Shown: positions 11,461 to 24,727 of the stretch, piece after piece
Position numbering within the stretch: position 1 is the first letter of the stretch
How the letters are laid out: every line of letters begins with the position of its first letter
NCBI RefSeq assembly: GCF_009727055.1
Contig: NC_052352.1
Location: 20,889,085-20,953,084 of the forward strand
DNA length: 64,000 bases
Origin: Benincasa hispida
Lineage: Eukaryota > Streptophyta > Magnoliopsida > Cucurbitales > Cucurbitaceae
Direction: 5' to 3'
Made by a program: the position numbers and the translations under genes
The notes under the pieces: model-generated
Seen by the model: only the letters and a program-made list of their open reading frames with translations
Told to the model about the DNA's origin: nothing
Databases searched by the model: none

Positions 11461-13480
11461 ATATATTAGTTATAAAAAAAGCCTAACCAAACCCTGTTTT
11501 CCCATTTTAGTTCTCTTTCCCCACTTCAAAATCTTTGCGTGTTAGAGAGGCTGCCAAAAAGGAGTGGCAGTGTAGTGTAGTAGTGAAAAAGAGCACAATG
11601 ATTTGGTGTGGAAATTTTATGAATGTATTTTGAATTTTGAGATTTTATTCATAAATCTTTCCTAATTTTGATGTATTTGAATTCGTGGTGAGTTTAAAGT
11701 GACGGAGATTCAAATGTGTATGTGAATGAATCTATCTTTTTAAATTTGGAAGCTATTTTTGAGAAAAGCCTCTCTGTAGGTAAAAAAAAAAAAAAATTGA
11801 AAAAAGCGTGCGAAGAAAATAAATCATCATATTTTTAATGGACTTTTTGCATTTTAAGTATTTATTCTCTGAGTTTGTTATTCAAAATTTGCGATTATAC
11901 CATATTTCAAAATTTTTATGTAATTGGTCCAATATTGTTACACTGTTTTAAATTAATATGATAATTCAAACAATCTGATAGCAACCCAATTCGTGTGGTT
12001 TGGGTTGGGTTATCAACTCATTTGGATTGAATTTGGTTGAAATAAATGAAAATTTTATGAGTTGGATTGATCTATGAATTCACCTAATATAATTCAAATT
12101 AACTCGAATCAATCCAAATTTATTATTAACTTTAAAATATATATATTTTTTATTTATAACACAATTATTTATACATATTGATTTTAATTTTATTTAATTC
12201 AAATATTTTTTGAATAATTTATTCTTTAACAACTCTTAGAAGTAGTTTTTTACATTTTAGAAAGGAAATTATCACTATATAAATTGAAATTGAGTTGTTA
12301 ATCTTAGTTCAATATATGAAAATAATTAAATTAGACTTTTATATATTTACGTTTGATTCTTTTTAGAATAAAATTTTAAAGAAATATCCGATTAACCTAA
12401 ACCAACTCAACCCAAATATTTTATGGTTGGGTTGGGGTTGAGTTCATTTTTTAATAAAGGTTATTTGGGTTGAAAAAATTTACAATCTGAAGTCTTTCAA
12501 TCTAACCCAATCCATGAATAAAAGTACCCTAAACTTAAATTCAGTTAATGGCCCAAAATAAGAGTACCCTAAATACTCTCGGTGCTCGTTCTGTTATTTA
12601 TATATAATTTTTCTAATACTGAACGTGAAAAATTATGAGCATAACATAGCCCCTATATTTGTGAGTCATGACCTCCATGAAAGGAAAAAAATATTTAGGT
12701 GTTTGATGGCCTTCACATATTTGTGTGCAGTCCAACTAATTATCCAATAATACCATTATATTTTTAAAAATTACAATATGACTTAAATTTTGATAAACAT
12801 TACAAAACAATCCAATATGTTTCTTCAAAATTTTAGACAAATTGAGACTTACAATAGTGTGGTGATGATCTACAATTTTTCATTTTAAGTTACCATCACA
12901 CCTTTCTATGTCCTAATATTAATATGAAATTCCATAAGATTTCTACATAATTTTAAGATGCTTATGAAAAATCAAGAGTAAACACGGCAACTTTTGGAAA
13001 AAAAAAAGGTATAATTTCAATAACTTAACCTAAAAAATAATACTTCCAATTTTAATAATGTAGTTAAAATTTTAAATTTTAGGGGTAAATAGACATTAAC
13101 AACGAAGTTCAGGCAATAATTTTGTATTTAATCTTAAATTAATGAGACAATTAACACTTTTAAGTTGGTAATGAACACACACGTTTCAAAATTCGGACAA
13201 AATTAGAAAGGAATACATTTTTAATTTGAAAAAAAGAAAAAAAGAAAAGAAAAAAAATGATAATTGAAAATGCCCGTTGAACTTGAACTTTTCGAAAAGA
13301 ACCGGTTGGATTTTAGGTACAAAAATGGCCATTTTCTCTCTATAGGCGTTAAATCGACTACGGTCCAGAATTTCAAAAAACTTTGATCGACTTTAACTAT
13401 AGGGTTTGAAATTGAATCTCCCAGTCCGCCTTCTTCGTATTTGAATATGGCTTCACTCTGATCTCACTCGTTCTTCACCT
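11461..13480. other. Intergenic spacer between La and MYB3R genes
   Basis: This is an AT-rich spacer. About 11970-12500 is rich in aaccc/gggtt words (ggtttgggttgggtt near 12000, ggttgggttggggtt near 12420) with inverted arrangement, resembling the element at 27465-27958 and suggesting an old TIR-type transposon. Bases 12840-12900 share the tgtggtgat word cluster with 20480-20560 in the MYB3R intron. No gene is visible. Confidence 0.45.
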
Positions 13481-14242
13481 TTCTCTATCTCTCTCTCGCT
13501 TGCATCTTCTCTCTCGGATCTGCTCTTGCTCGAGGTATTGATCGATTTCAATGGCGAGGTTTTGAACATCTTCATCTTGTTCATCTGCATTTCGCTTTTC
13601 TTCTGTAAGTGAAGTAGGCGAAGGTTCGATAGTCGTTCTTTTTCTTTTTCTATTGAATTTTTAAATTCGTTGTGTTTACTGATTTTGAAATCTGTTTAAA
13701 CGGACTTTCTTTCAATCGGAAATTTATATCTACTTCTTTTCGTTTTGGTTGAATCAATTGTGATTTAGATTATACTTTGAAAGTAGATTAGTTTTATCTG
13801 GTTAGCTCCAATTCGTATCCGATAGTGCTTTATTAACGATTAGCTTCCTTCAGATTTTGAATTTGTTAGAGTAACTTCATTCGAGTTTGGTTTGTACTGC
13901 TTCCAAGTATAAAAAATGCGTTGTTGAAACCTAAGCCACGGTTTCTTGTGGTTCCTTGTTCATCTTTGGAATTTGAAACTCCAGATCTCTGCTTGTAATG
14001 GCTTGAGACGACGATTGGGTTGTAAAGACTTTATACCATCTTCTGTTACTACACCTCAGGAATTGCGTCTGACGAATTCTCTCCTATATATGTTTTATTT
14101 CTGCAGTCCATCGGATTTTCGGATGAAAACTAATCGCTGGCTCTTCTTAGGAAGAGTAGAATGATTTGGAGGAAATATTCGGGAGAGAGTTGCAGTGGAG
14201 TTGAAGTTGGGCTATGCAGCTTTACCTGCCTGACGAAGAACT
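13481..14242 (+). promoter_or_regulatory. Probable MYB3R promoter-proximal and 5' leader region
   Basis: A CT-rich stretch at about 13481-13530 (tctctatctctctctcgc) is typical of a plant 5' leader, and a GT donor-like site follows at about 13534. The leader is probably long and may contain an intron before the ATG at 14243. Exact transcription start and leader splicing cannot be read from sequence alone. Confidence 0.4.
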
Positions 14243-14381
14243 ATGGAAAGTGATCCTCCGCTTTGTACTCCTTTAGATCTGCCTGGTGATATTGGTCAGA
14301 ATATCCGAGCCCTGCATAGGTAGTATTTCTGTTGGAAAATCATCTACATTCTTTTAATTCGACCTTATGTTCATCTATTTA

Positions 14382-14438
<57 letters not shown>

Positions 14439-17400
14439 ACTCTTCTAGTTTCATGACTTCTTCTCCAATTATAATAGTTCATCGTCTTATCAACACTCCT
14501 TGTGTTAAAATCTGGTTTGATTGGGAGGTTTAGAGCCATATTACTTATCCAAATTTGTGCTTATAACTGAACAACTTCTAGCCGAAGGACAAGTGGCCCT
14601 ACTAGACGTTCCACCAAAGGCCAATGGACAGCTGAAGAGGTAACCTACTATTTTCACTTTCCTCTTTTAAGATTCCTTCGTTTATTATGATAAACGACAA
14701 ACATATATTCGTTTTGATTCTTTGAAATATTTTCTTGCTAAAGAAATTTTCTTAATTGTCTTAGGTTTTCTTTATACACTTGATCTGTATGATAAACTTC
14801 TTATTTGATTAGGATGAAATCTTGCGGAAGGCCGTCCAACGTTTCAAAGGAAAGAACTGGAAGAAAATAGGTAATGATAATTTTTTTTTTTCCCTTTTTT
14901 TTCTTTTTACAATTAGGGTTGCCAACACTTGGAACACTTCTCTTCCTTCTTAATCATTTTCACATTGTGGGACTCGGTATAGTTATCGACCTGTTTAGAT
15001 CCTTCAGTGAAGTTTCACTTTACCTAATTAATATGAATAGGGGTCTACTGTGGGTTCATGATTAATAAAGTATTAATTACTTGTAAGAAAACCTGCTCAT
15101 TGCAAACCTATATGCAGTAACGAGGAAGCTATAGTATTCTTACGTTGAAAACCTGCTCGTTAAATTTTACTTTATGATATTGTGCATGGAGCTTTAGCTT
15201 GGAGGGATATGGAGAGCAGAGTCTCAGCAAATTCATGTATGACTGTTACACGCAACTGTTAGGATATTGATATTTCAATCTTGATAATTGATATTAATTT
15301 TCACCATACTTGCTCATGATTGTTTGCATCACCACTTGCTTTCGTTGCAATTCAATGGCTATTTATTGATCCTCGTGGTTTGATGTCCTACAAGCCAGAT
15401 GCCTAATCTCATATTTGGTTGTATGTAGCGGAATGCTTCAAGGATCGAACTGACGTGCAGTGTCTACATAGGTGGCAGAAGGTTTTGAATCCAGAACTTG
15501 TCAAGGGTCCATGGTCTAAAGAGGTTGTCTGTCCATGACAGTAATTCTTTCTTGGATCGATTATCCCTTTGTAAACATGTCAGTTGGTGCACAATTTTTT
15601 ATTTTACAAAATGATGAATTATTTTGGGAATTGTTTTAGGAAGATGAAATAATTGTTGAATTGGTGGAAAAGTATGGACCTAAGAAGTGGTCCACCATAG
15701 CACAACACTTACCTGGACGCATTGGTAAGCAATGTAGGGAAAGGTATGATTTGAAGTTCTGATGTCAACCTTTAGTATTTTTACTTCCTGAGGTTAACTG
15801 TGTTGGAATATTTCACTACTAAACTCTATAGGCCTTGTTTTTGTTACTTTTCGTTTGACCCTTTTCTGTCTTCTTCACCTCTCTGTTCTTAACTCTGAAG
15901 GCCTTGTATTACATATACAATAATTTATTGAGTTGTGGGGGCACTTATTGCTTGACTTTGTCCATGTGCTTTTGTTTTGTTTTGTTTTGTTGTTGTTTTT
16001 TTTTTTTGGGTAAAATTTTTTCACATTAACTAAACTTTTCAATTAATCAGGTGGCACAATCATTTAAATCCTGCCATAAACAAGGAGGCGTGGACACAGG
16101 AAGAAGAGTTGGCACTCATTCGTGCTCATCAAATATATGGAAATAGATGGGCAGAGCTAACGAAGTTCTTGCCTGGCAGGTAAGCGGATGCTCAGATTTT
16201 CAGTATATTTCTTTCATAAAGAGCACTTCTACGTTATGAAAAATTACATCAATTTTGCTTGTAATTCCCTGTGAGATTCTTCATGTTCATTGATGTAATG
16301 CTTTAGTGCATTATCCTTCACAGAGCTTCTTTACTTTGAATTTATCTTCAGCACTGCTAAGATACCCATCAGAGTGATGTATATTTGATTGTCAACAGGA
16401 CAGACAATGCTATAAAGAACCACTGGAATAGTTCTGTGAAAAAGAAATTGGATTCTTACTTGGCATCCGGTTTACTTGAACAGTTTCAACCCCTGCATCA
16501 TGCAGTGCAATCAAGCATACCCGTGCTTTCATCCTCAAGGGTGCAAAGCAGTATAGATGATAGCAGTCTCAGGGGGGCAGAAACAGCAGAGGACATATCT
16601 GAAGTCAGTCAAACTTCAGCTATTGGTGCTTGCTCCAATACAATTCCACGCACAAAAGAGGAATGCCAATTGGCTGGAGATGCTTTTTTAAAAGAGGAAC
16701 CATGCTCAACCCCACATTGTCCGGAGCAATGTCAAGCTTCTTTGGATGACATCACTTTTTCAATTCCTGAAATGCTCTGTGAATTGGATTGCTATGTGAA
16801 ACCCCCTAACCAAAATTTCTCACAGGATTACAGAACTTCATCAACTGGAGATAACCAATATAATTTATACGAGTTGCCAAATATTTCTTCACTGGAATTA
16901 GGTCAGGAGTTGTCACAATTTCAAGCAAATGAATCTCAGGAAGTAGAAAATGTTCCACATCACACTTCTGCAGGATTGAGTGCATCTACTGTCGAAAATA
17001 TGGCTCGGGCTTCAGATAAACCTGAACATATGCTGATATCTGATTATGAATGTTGCAGTGTCCTTTTTTCAGAAGCAATAATTAATGAATCTTTTCCTTC
17101 TGAAAATACAACGGATGCCCCAGACATGGTTGAACTGAATGGATATGCGCATCCTTTGCACCGTCAATCAACGAGCATTGAAATGCCAGATAGTAATAGA
17201 AACTTATCATTGCAATCATATCATCATTCGAGATCTGATGTTCTGGATAACTCATGTTCTCAACGTTTTCTTGCTCCTCGGTTGGTTTCTGTTAATGATG
17301 ATACTTATGTATATACAAGTGAAACTAGTCATTTATTTGAAACTCTCGATCAGGAGCTTGTGGCTAATGGACATGATAGCTTTATCTACACCAATGAATC

Positions 17401-20400
17401 CACCAACTCTCCTCCCAAGGATGGTCTCAAGAATGCAGAACTCCAAAAGCAGCAGGGTTCAAAGGATCCATCAAAGCTGGTTCCTGTAAATACTTTTAGT
17501 TCAGAACCTAAAACTGCAGAAAATCTGCCTTCATCTAGTGGAAGAGAGAATACACATTCAGAACAACAGGACTTTGGTGGAGCTCTTTGTTATGAGCCTC
17601 CTCGGTTTCCGAGCTTAGACGTTCCATTTCTTAGCTGTGATCTTGCACCAGCCGCCGGTGATATGCAGCAAGAATATAGTCCACTTGGTATCCGTCAACT
17701 GATGATGTCTTCTATGAACTGTCTTACTCCATTTAAGCTATGGAATTCACCTACCCGTGATGATAGTCCCGATGCTGTGCTGAAAAGTGCTGCTAAAACT
17801 TTCACTAACACTCCATCAATCTTGAAGAAACGCCATAGAGAGTTCTTATCTCCGCTATCAGATAAACGATGTGACAAAAAGCAAGAGATTGATGTTGGCA
17901 TTAGTAGAACATCATCTCATACTAATCCATCACACCAGACGATCAATTCTAGAAGCTCTGAAGATAAGGAAAATATCTGTCCTTCAGAAGAAGTGAGGCA
18001 AGAGAAGCAAATCGATAGTTGTAATATTTTGCATAGCAAACGTCCAGATATAACTTCAGATACCTGCAGTTTCCGGGAGAACAAATTGCAAGAACTGGAT
18101 AATGGCACGATAACTGAGTGTGTTGATTCTATTGGCCAAACAGTGAGTCGTTTTCTTTGTCTTCTCAAATTATTTTTGATTGACTCAGAAAATCATCACC
18201 CTTCAAACCACTTTTCCTTACACAGGTTCCACAGTCTTCACGTGTCCTTATTGAATGTGACACAAACAACTACGATCATTGTGCCCTTGCAAACTGTTTT
18301 GTTGCCAGTGGAACGACAGCTACATGCCTAAACTCAGAGCCGACAGCAGCCGCCGCAGAGGTTATTGGTGATAATGTCTCAAAGGAGTCCTCTATTGAAA
18401 CCATGACCATGTAAGCTTTACTTTATAGGAAGTTAAGGAAAGAATCCTTCACACGACCCCAATTACTCCTACTGCCAAAACTTTCCTACAATTTTCCACT
18501 CTGATTTCGGCAGCAGTTTAATTGCTTCTTCATCTTTTAAAAAATGTCTACTTTTTACCATCAAACATTAATCCTTTTTATCCTAAATAGGAGTTTCATT
18601 CATTCCTTCCATGCCCTTTAAGCTAGCTAATAGCTTTAGGGTCTATTTAGATTGACTAGAGCAAAAATGTTTTTTTAAAAAATCATTTTTATTTAAACAT
18701 TTTGATAAAAAATTGTTTAAAATACACTTGAAAGTGTCTCAAAAGTATTTACCAAATCCTTCAATTTTTTTTGAAGTAACTTATTTTCAGAATTAAATAC
18801 TTGAAAAGTTACCTAACACACTTTTAGCTTACTGTTATTTTCCTCGAGTACTCTATATGGCTTCTCAGTTGACGATGTTTGTTTCTCCAGATTCGGTGGA
18901 ACTCCATTCAAGAGAAGCATCGAATCTCCTTCAGCATGGAAGTCCCCTTGGTTCATCAACTCTTTTCTATTTGGTCCAAGAATGGATACTGATGTACCAA
19001 TGGAGGTATTACTATTGTCTACAATTATTTTTGGTTAAATTATAGATTTAGGGTGCTGCGGTTAGGGGTTGCTTTTGGGAGGGCTAGAGGTGATTATAAA
19101 AAAATCTTAACCGTTTTTGTGTTTGATGAAACAGATTGGATTAAATCTGTTAAAATCACTTTTATAAATACGTTTATTTCACTTTTAAAAACTAGCTTTT
19201 AGATTCTCCTAAAATCTTGAATATTTTTTTTAATTAGTTTTATATCTGGTCTTTTAAAATCAAGATTTATTTTATATACCTATTTTTTCCTCATCTAATC
19301 AAATATATCTTCTAATTTTCATAATTTTCTTAAAATATTATACCATTTTGATTTTTCAATATAAAAAATAAAATTATTTTCCTTAATATTTAAAAATTAA
19401 TTTAGAACAGACAAAATATATCGTTTTAAACAGTTATTTAAAATTATAAATTATAAAAGTAGAAAATATAATAATATAGGTATATTTTAGTTATTATATT
19501 TAAAACAAGATAGTTTAGTATTTATTTATCAAACACTAAAATCAACTTGGTCATTGCTTAGCACAATAATTTGGCATTATTTATCCCAACCTACTTTGAA
19601 TTTTCGTGCTATTATGTAATAGATTTCTGAAATTTAAAAAGTTTTTAGTAGGTCATTCAGTTTTCACTTTTGTATCTAATAGATTCCTAAACTTTATAAA
19701 TGTCAAATAAGATCCTAAATCTAATAAGGTTTTTAGCATATTCAATATTTTATAAAGTTAATGAATATATATGACATAAAACTAAATCTTGTATCTAATA
19801 AGACATTGACCTTCCAATCTTATATCAAATAGGAGTCTAGGCCAAGGACATAATAAACACAAAATTAAAAGTTGAAGAATTAACTTGTTTGGAAATGTAT
19901 TAGAAAGATTATGTAGTTTAGAGAGTTAAGTTCAAGGACTGAACATGTAATTTGTCCATTATTTGTATTTGTTTTCACAGTATTTTTCCATTCTCATGGC
20001 TCGAATGTAATGTATGTTTAGGAAGTTGGATACTTTATGAGCCCAGGGGATAGGAGCTACGATGCAATTGGGTTGATGAAAGAGGTAAGCGAGCATACTG
20101 CGGCTGCGTGTGCGAGTGCTCAGGAGGTTCTGGGAAATGAAACGCCACAATCCTTATTGAAAGGAAAACGTGGGAAATATGAGAATCAGAACAAAGAGAA
20201 GAATCATTTAACCAACTCCCTTCAAGGGGTCCGTTCTACTTTGGCTCCAGATATATTGGTACGTTTTATCTCCCCTCTCCCTCTCTTTCCCTCACTCTTA
20301 TTACTACTGCTATAATTATTATTGTTATTATTAGGGTAGCTTATAGAAAATATCCTTCAATCTTACATTTTTATCTCAAAATATGCTCTTCAACTTTAAA

Positions 20401-23400
20401 TAGTTACGATATCGCTCTCAAATATTTCAAAACTACCCTCAGAGTAGAATTCCTTTAGAATCTTAGATAAGGAAAAAAAATCAAGACTTGGAATGGTGTG
20501 GTGATAATCTTGAATAGTATGGTGATTCAAATATTCATACTAGGTTATTGCATTTGCCACACTATTCATATCTAATTTTCGTTCAAAATTCTAAAGAATT
20601 TTTACTTCAATAATAGTTCTGAAACATTTATGAAAAGTTGAAGTAAAATTTAAAATTATAAGGGATTTTTGAAACAAATGATTAAGTTAAATGAGTAATA
20701 TATATATATATATATATAAAATTTGAGCTTTACTATTATTATTCTGAATGGTCTTTCCCCCTTGATTTTCGTGGAGAGAAGTACAAAAACAGCATTATAA
20801 AATACAGGTAAAATGTATGTTTTGGTCTCAAAATGTGGGGTATTTTTTCAATCAAGTCCATCGTTTAAAATTTTTTATAAAGTCTTTGATATTGGTGAGT
20901 GTTAAAAAATACATAGTAATTAACATAAATTTATTGAAGTAAAAAGCTCACCTAATAGAAAAGGTTTGTAAGTTCTCCAAATTTTCAAGAAATTGGTGAA
21001 TTTCAAATTTCTCTTATATAACTTTTATTTTTCACCTATATTTTTTCCTCTCTTTTTTGTATTATGTCCTAGAAGTTATTCACCAACCGCAAGAGATTGA
21101 ATTGGTGGTTAATGTATATAGGACTAGAAACTATTATATTACATTTATCTTGCACGTTTGCAAATTTACAAAACTAAGAAAAGTTTGATTTCGACCTCCA
21201 CAATTGTTCCAACAAAACAGATAAGTTGGTCCTAACGTCTTGCCTGTGACATATGTGAAAAACCACATGCCATGTAATTTTTTGTAAAAAATATTTAAGT
21301 AATAACATTTTAAAATACTTTTTTATTACGGTATATTATTCAAAGATATGATTTTCATAAATTCAATCAAAATTTGTTTTCAGCATGTATTAAATTTAGG
21401 TTTCGACTATTATTTTTTCCCTTTTTTCTCGCAAAGGCGTGGGCACTAGATTTTTGCATTTATGCCCCTCCACTAATTGATGTCTTTGTTTTGTATTATT
21501 TAAAATGGCGTTGGTTTTCCAAAAAGAAAAATGTCGATTGGATAATAACTTTTTTTCTTTCCTTATTACACTTTTTTTTCTCTTCGGGCCCAAGCTAGCC
21601 ATCTCGTCCTTTGACTTATTTTGTCTTCAATTTTTACTTTTAACTCCTATCACACTTTTTCTTGACTTTGTCGTTTCTAAATGTCAATTATACCATGTGA
21701 TCCAAAATCACTTATAACATGAGCTCTACTCTCATGTCGAGTCATGAAGTTTGATCTAACTTGAGAGTATAACTTCTTTAAACTTACAATGCTTTATTAA
21801 TCTTGTCGATCGATTTCCTTAAGATTTGTACACCATCTCGAGAAAGATGAAAATCGATTCTTGAGAAGTGAGGAGGCAATCTTGTTAAAAAGATGAAAGT
21901 TGATTTCTTTAAGATTTATGCATTGTCTTGAGAAAGGTGAAAATTGATTTTCTGAGAGGTGATGGCCAATCTCGTCAAAAAGATGAAACTTGATTTCTTT
22001 AAAATTTATACATCTTAAGAAAGATGAAAATATATTTTTTAAGAGGTGAGGTGACAATCTTGTCAAGAAGATGAAAATCAATTTCCTTAAGATTTGTACA
22101 CCATCTCGAGAAAGATGATAATTGAGAAAGAATGCATAGTGACCATGTAAGGTTGGAAAATGTGTGGGTGCATGCTAGCAATAAAATAATCTAAGCGAAA
22201 GTCAGCCTTGGTTTCAATTCAATGCTTTGTTAAGGACGAGTTTTCAGATTGCAACCAAAACACTTGAATGCATGATGCGTGTGTAACTCTTAAAACAAAA
22301 TAAATCAATCTTTGCCTCGGCCTCAACCACCGGCCTTAACTACCCATATTGATCGAGTAGTTTGTCGTTACTTCTATTTAACATTCTTTGGATGACATTG
22401 AGCTTATTTGCCTTGAAAGTCCCCAGTTTTTTGTCAGATTTGAAGTTGTTTTTTGAAATTAATCTAATGCTTACCTTAGAAATCTTGTTCAATGGGGAAG
22501 CTAATTCCCTATGACTCTCGTTTTTTATTTGATAGGGAAGCATACCCCACTTTTGGTTTTTATTTGATAGGGAAATATCTCTTGTTTTTTATTTGATAGG
22601 GAAGCATATCCCATGTAACCTCTGCTTTTTGTTTGATAGGGAAACCCTAAGTAACCCCTTATTCAAGAAACATTTTACTTAAAGAAAAAATGTTTGATTG
22701 AGTATGAAGTTTTAATATCTTATGGGCTGGTCAACCTTGGATGGCGGCTTTTCTTCAATCAAGCTTCACATGTTTGTCTTTTGCTTGTCCTGTTATCTTT
22801 CGAGGTTCTAATTAATTTTTGGTGTCTAGTGGTACTCCTTGGTCTCAACCTCAACCTTAATTTCAACCGTCTCTAGATCTTGAGCAACTCAACTTTCTGT
22901 TGATAAGCTTGAGCCTCAACCTTAACCTTAAACATTTAGGGTTATCACAACCTTCTAAACGTTAGGATGAAGTCGGTAGAGATATTTGATCCTAATGTAC
23001 TTAGGGTCGAACTCAGCTACTTTTCACAGTGTATTTGAACGCATATGGATGGTGAAAATATATTGCCTTGATGCATTTAAGGTCGACCTCGATCAACTTC
23101 TATGAAATTTTGATCTTAAGCCTCGACCTTGGCTCTTTGTTTCAACTTGGTCTCTTTGACCTCGATAGTCTCGGTTGTTGCTCTTCACTCTAACTTGGTC
23201 TCCTTAACCCTAACATTGGTTGCCTCAACCTTTGCTCTTTACTTCAACTTGGTCTCTTTGGCCTCGGCCTTTACTTCTACTTGGTCTCCTTATCTCAGTC
23301 TTGGCCAAGGTTATCTTAACTTCGGGTCGAACTTCTCGGCACAATTTGCACTACTGATTTTGGTCCATTGGTTCTTCTCTCATCTCTCTTACTCATGTAA

Positions 23401-24727
23401 AGGTATGTAGATTATTGGTAGACCACTTTCTTCCTCACATACTACGCCAACTGCCAAATTTTAGCTAAGCAAAACACACCTGATCTTCATGTGACAACGG
23501 TAAATTTTTAATTTAGGGAAGAGAGAACCTGCAAAATAAAGAAAAACCGATCAGATGTCTAAGTCATTAAGAAAACTACAGAATCGAGAAGAAGTCAGAA
23601 ATTGAAGATATCTCATATAGAGCCAGTGAATGCTGTAGTTATAGGAAAAATGACCTAGGTGACATAAGGTTTTGAAATCACCTTAGATTATTAGATGACC
23701 TTCCTAACCAAGAGATTGACTCGATTTTATGTTTGGCTAGGGTCAGCTTTGATCGAGCATCTTGTTTAGGTTATATCTCGAGCCAAAAATACTCTCCTAG
23801 GCCAAGACATGCATAATGCATGCCTCGTTAGGCATTTGGCAAGACTTATCCTCGACTTTGATAGAGGCCAAGCATGCTAGCTTGGCCAGACCCAAGCTAA
23901 CCCTCTCGTCCTTGGCCATTTTGGTCCACAATTTTCACTTTTGGCTCGCATAACACTTCTTCTTGACCTTGTCGTTTTTAAATGTCAATTATATCTTTTG
24001 GTCCAAAATTGCCCATAATGGTTATCAACTTTTTGCTAAGTTTTCAAAAACTAAGCCAAACTTTAAAACTAAAAAAACTAAAAAGAAAAATTTGAAACCT
24101 CACAAACTAGTTTTCGTTCATAAAATTTGATTAAGAATTCAAAATGATGAAAATTAAAATTGAAAATTTGGAATGAATCAAGCTTATTTCATAAACAAAA
24201 AAACATTAAATGAAATAGTTCTTAAAGAGGCCTTCATTATAAAACAAAGGTTAAAATAACATTTTGTCCTTATACTTAAATTATTTAATTTTAGTCTTTG
24301 TATATTCAATCAACTTGAATATAGTCTCCAATGTTAGTTTATTGTTGAAACCATATTCGTATATTGTATTTTTTTTGGATGAAAATTATTATTATTATTT
24401 AATTAATTTTGATTAAAAAAAATAATATTGAAGAACTAAAGTTAAGATTTATTATAAGTATGGGGATTAAAATTAGACTAACGAAAGAAAGTAAAGGCCT
24501 AAAATGAAAATTTTCAATTAAGGAAACTAAAATGATATGAAAACCAAAAATAAATTATGATTATTAAACCTGAAATAATTTTGAAATTTTTGCAGACAGA
24601 GCGACGGACTCTTGACTTTAGTGAATGTGGGACACCTGGCAAAGGAACTGAAAACGGAAAATCCTCTAATGCAACGACAAGGAGCTTCTCGAGTCCCTCT
24701 TCTTACTTATTGAAGGGATGCAGATAG
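14243..24727 (+). CDS. Three-repeat MYB transcription factor (MYB3R, MYB3R1/MYB3R4 class)
   Basis: Plant 3R-MYBs bind MSA elements and control G2/M genes; the long activator-like members carry conserved C-terminal motifs. Eleven exons with consistent phases were read: 14243-14319, 14582-14639, 14813-14870, 15429-15523, 15640-15743, 16051-16179, 16399-18142, 18226-18410, 18891-19005, 20022-20258, 24596-24727. They give 977 residues. R1 (about 38-88) has KGQWTAEEDEIL, R2 (about 90-140) has KGPWSKEEDEII, and R3 (about 141-191) has EAWTQEEELALI and GRTDNAIKNHWNSS. One 1.74-kb exon encodes most of the C-terminal region. Conserved later motifs include LTPFKLWNSPTRDDSPDAV, FGGTPFKRSIESPSAWKSPW and a LDFSECGTPGKGTENG tail, with many SP/TP sites suited to CDK control. 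Length and tail fit MYB3R1/4 rather than the shorter MYB3R3/5. The gene looks intact. Confidence 0.94.
14387..14440. repeat. (TC)n(AC)n compound microsatellite
   Basis: About 13 TC units run directly into about 13 AC units inside MYB3R intron 1. It is probably length-polymorphic. Confidence 0.9.
19006..20021 (+). other. MYB3R intron 9, AT-rich
   Basis: This is a 1-kb intron with no coding signal. The words 'aataagat' and 'aattataaa' recur and suggest an old fragment of a non-coding repeat. The neighbouring intron 8 (18411-18890) holds a similar fragment at about 18640-18830 with near-palindromic ttttaaaaaatca / tttgataaaaaattg stretches. Confidence 0.35.
21797..22125. repeat. Diverged tandem repeats, about 90-bp unit
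   Basis: About three and a half degenerate copies of a unit built around 'tttctttaagatttgtaca', 'gagaaagatgaaaatcga' and 'gaggtga..aatcttgt' lie head to tail. Copies differ by substitutions and small indels. No coding meaning is evident. Confidence 0.7.
22500..22645. repeat. Short tandem repeats around 'tatttgatagggaa'
   Basis: Four copies of a 35-50 bp unit with the core ttttttatttgatagggaa lie in tandem within the MYB3R last intron. Spacing varies. Confidence 0.65.

Larger units (their letters stand above)
21590..24020. mobile_element. Possible inserted element bounded by 130-bp direct repeats
   Basis: Bases 21590-21720 and 23888-24020 share the order cccaagcta, ctcgtcctt, tttcactttt, cttcttgac(c/t)ttgtcgttt and taaatgtcaattat. 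They are diverged but clearly related and in the same orientation, 2.3 kb apart, with a non-coding interior. Short LTRs of a TRIM-like element or a plain segmental duplication would both fit. No clean target duplication or TG...CA ends were found. Confidence 0.4.
20259..24595 (+). other. 4.3-kb last intron of MYB3R, packed with repeats
   Basis: The donor at 20259 (GTACG) and the acceptor ending at 24595 (TGCAG) keep phase 0. The intron is over four times larger than any other in the gene. It contains an (AT)n run at about 20699-20719, a tandem block at 21797-22125, a second tandem block at 22500-22645, CTCGGCC/CAACCTT-rich DNA (22800-23400), and two diverged 130-bp direct repeats (21590-21720 and 23888-24020). 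No protein domain is readable inside. An inserted non-autonomous element is the simplest reading. Confidence 0.55.
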
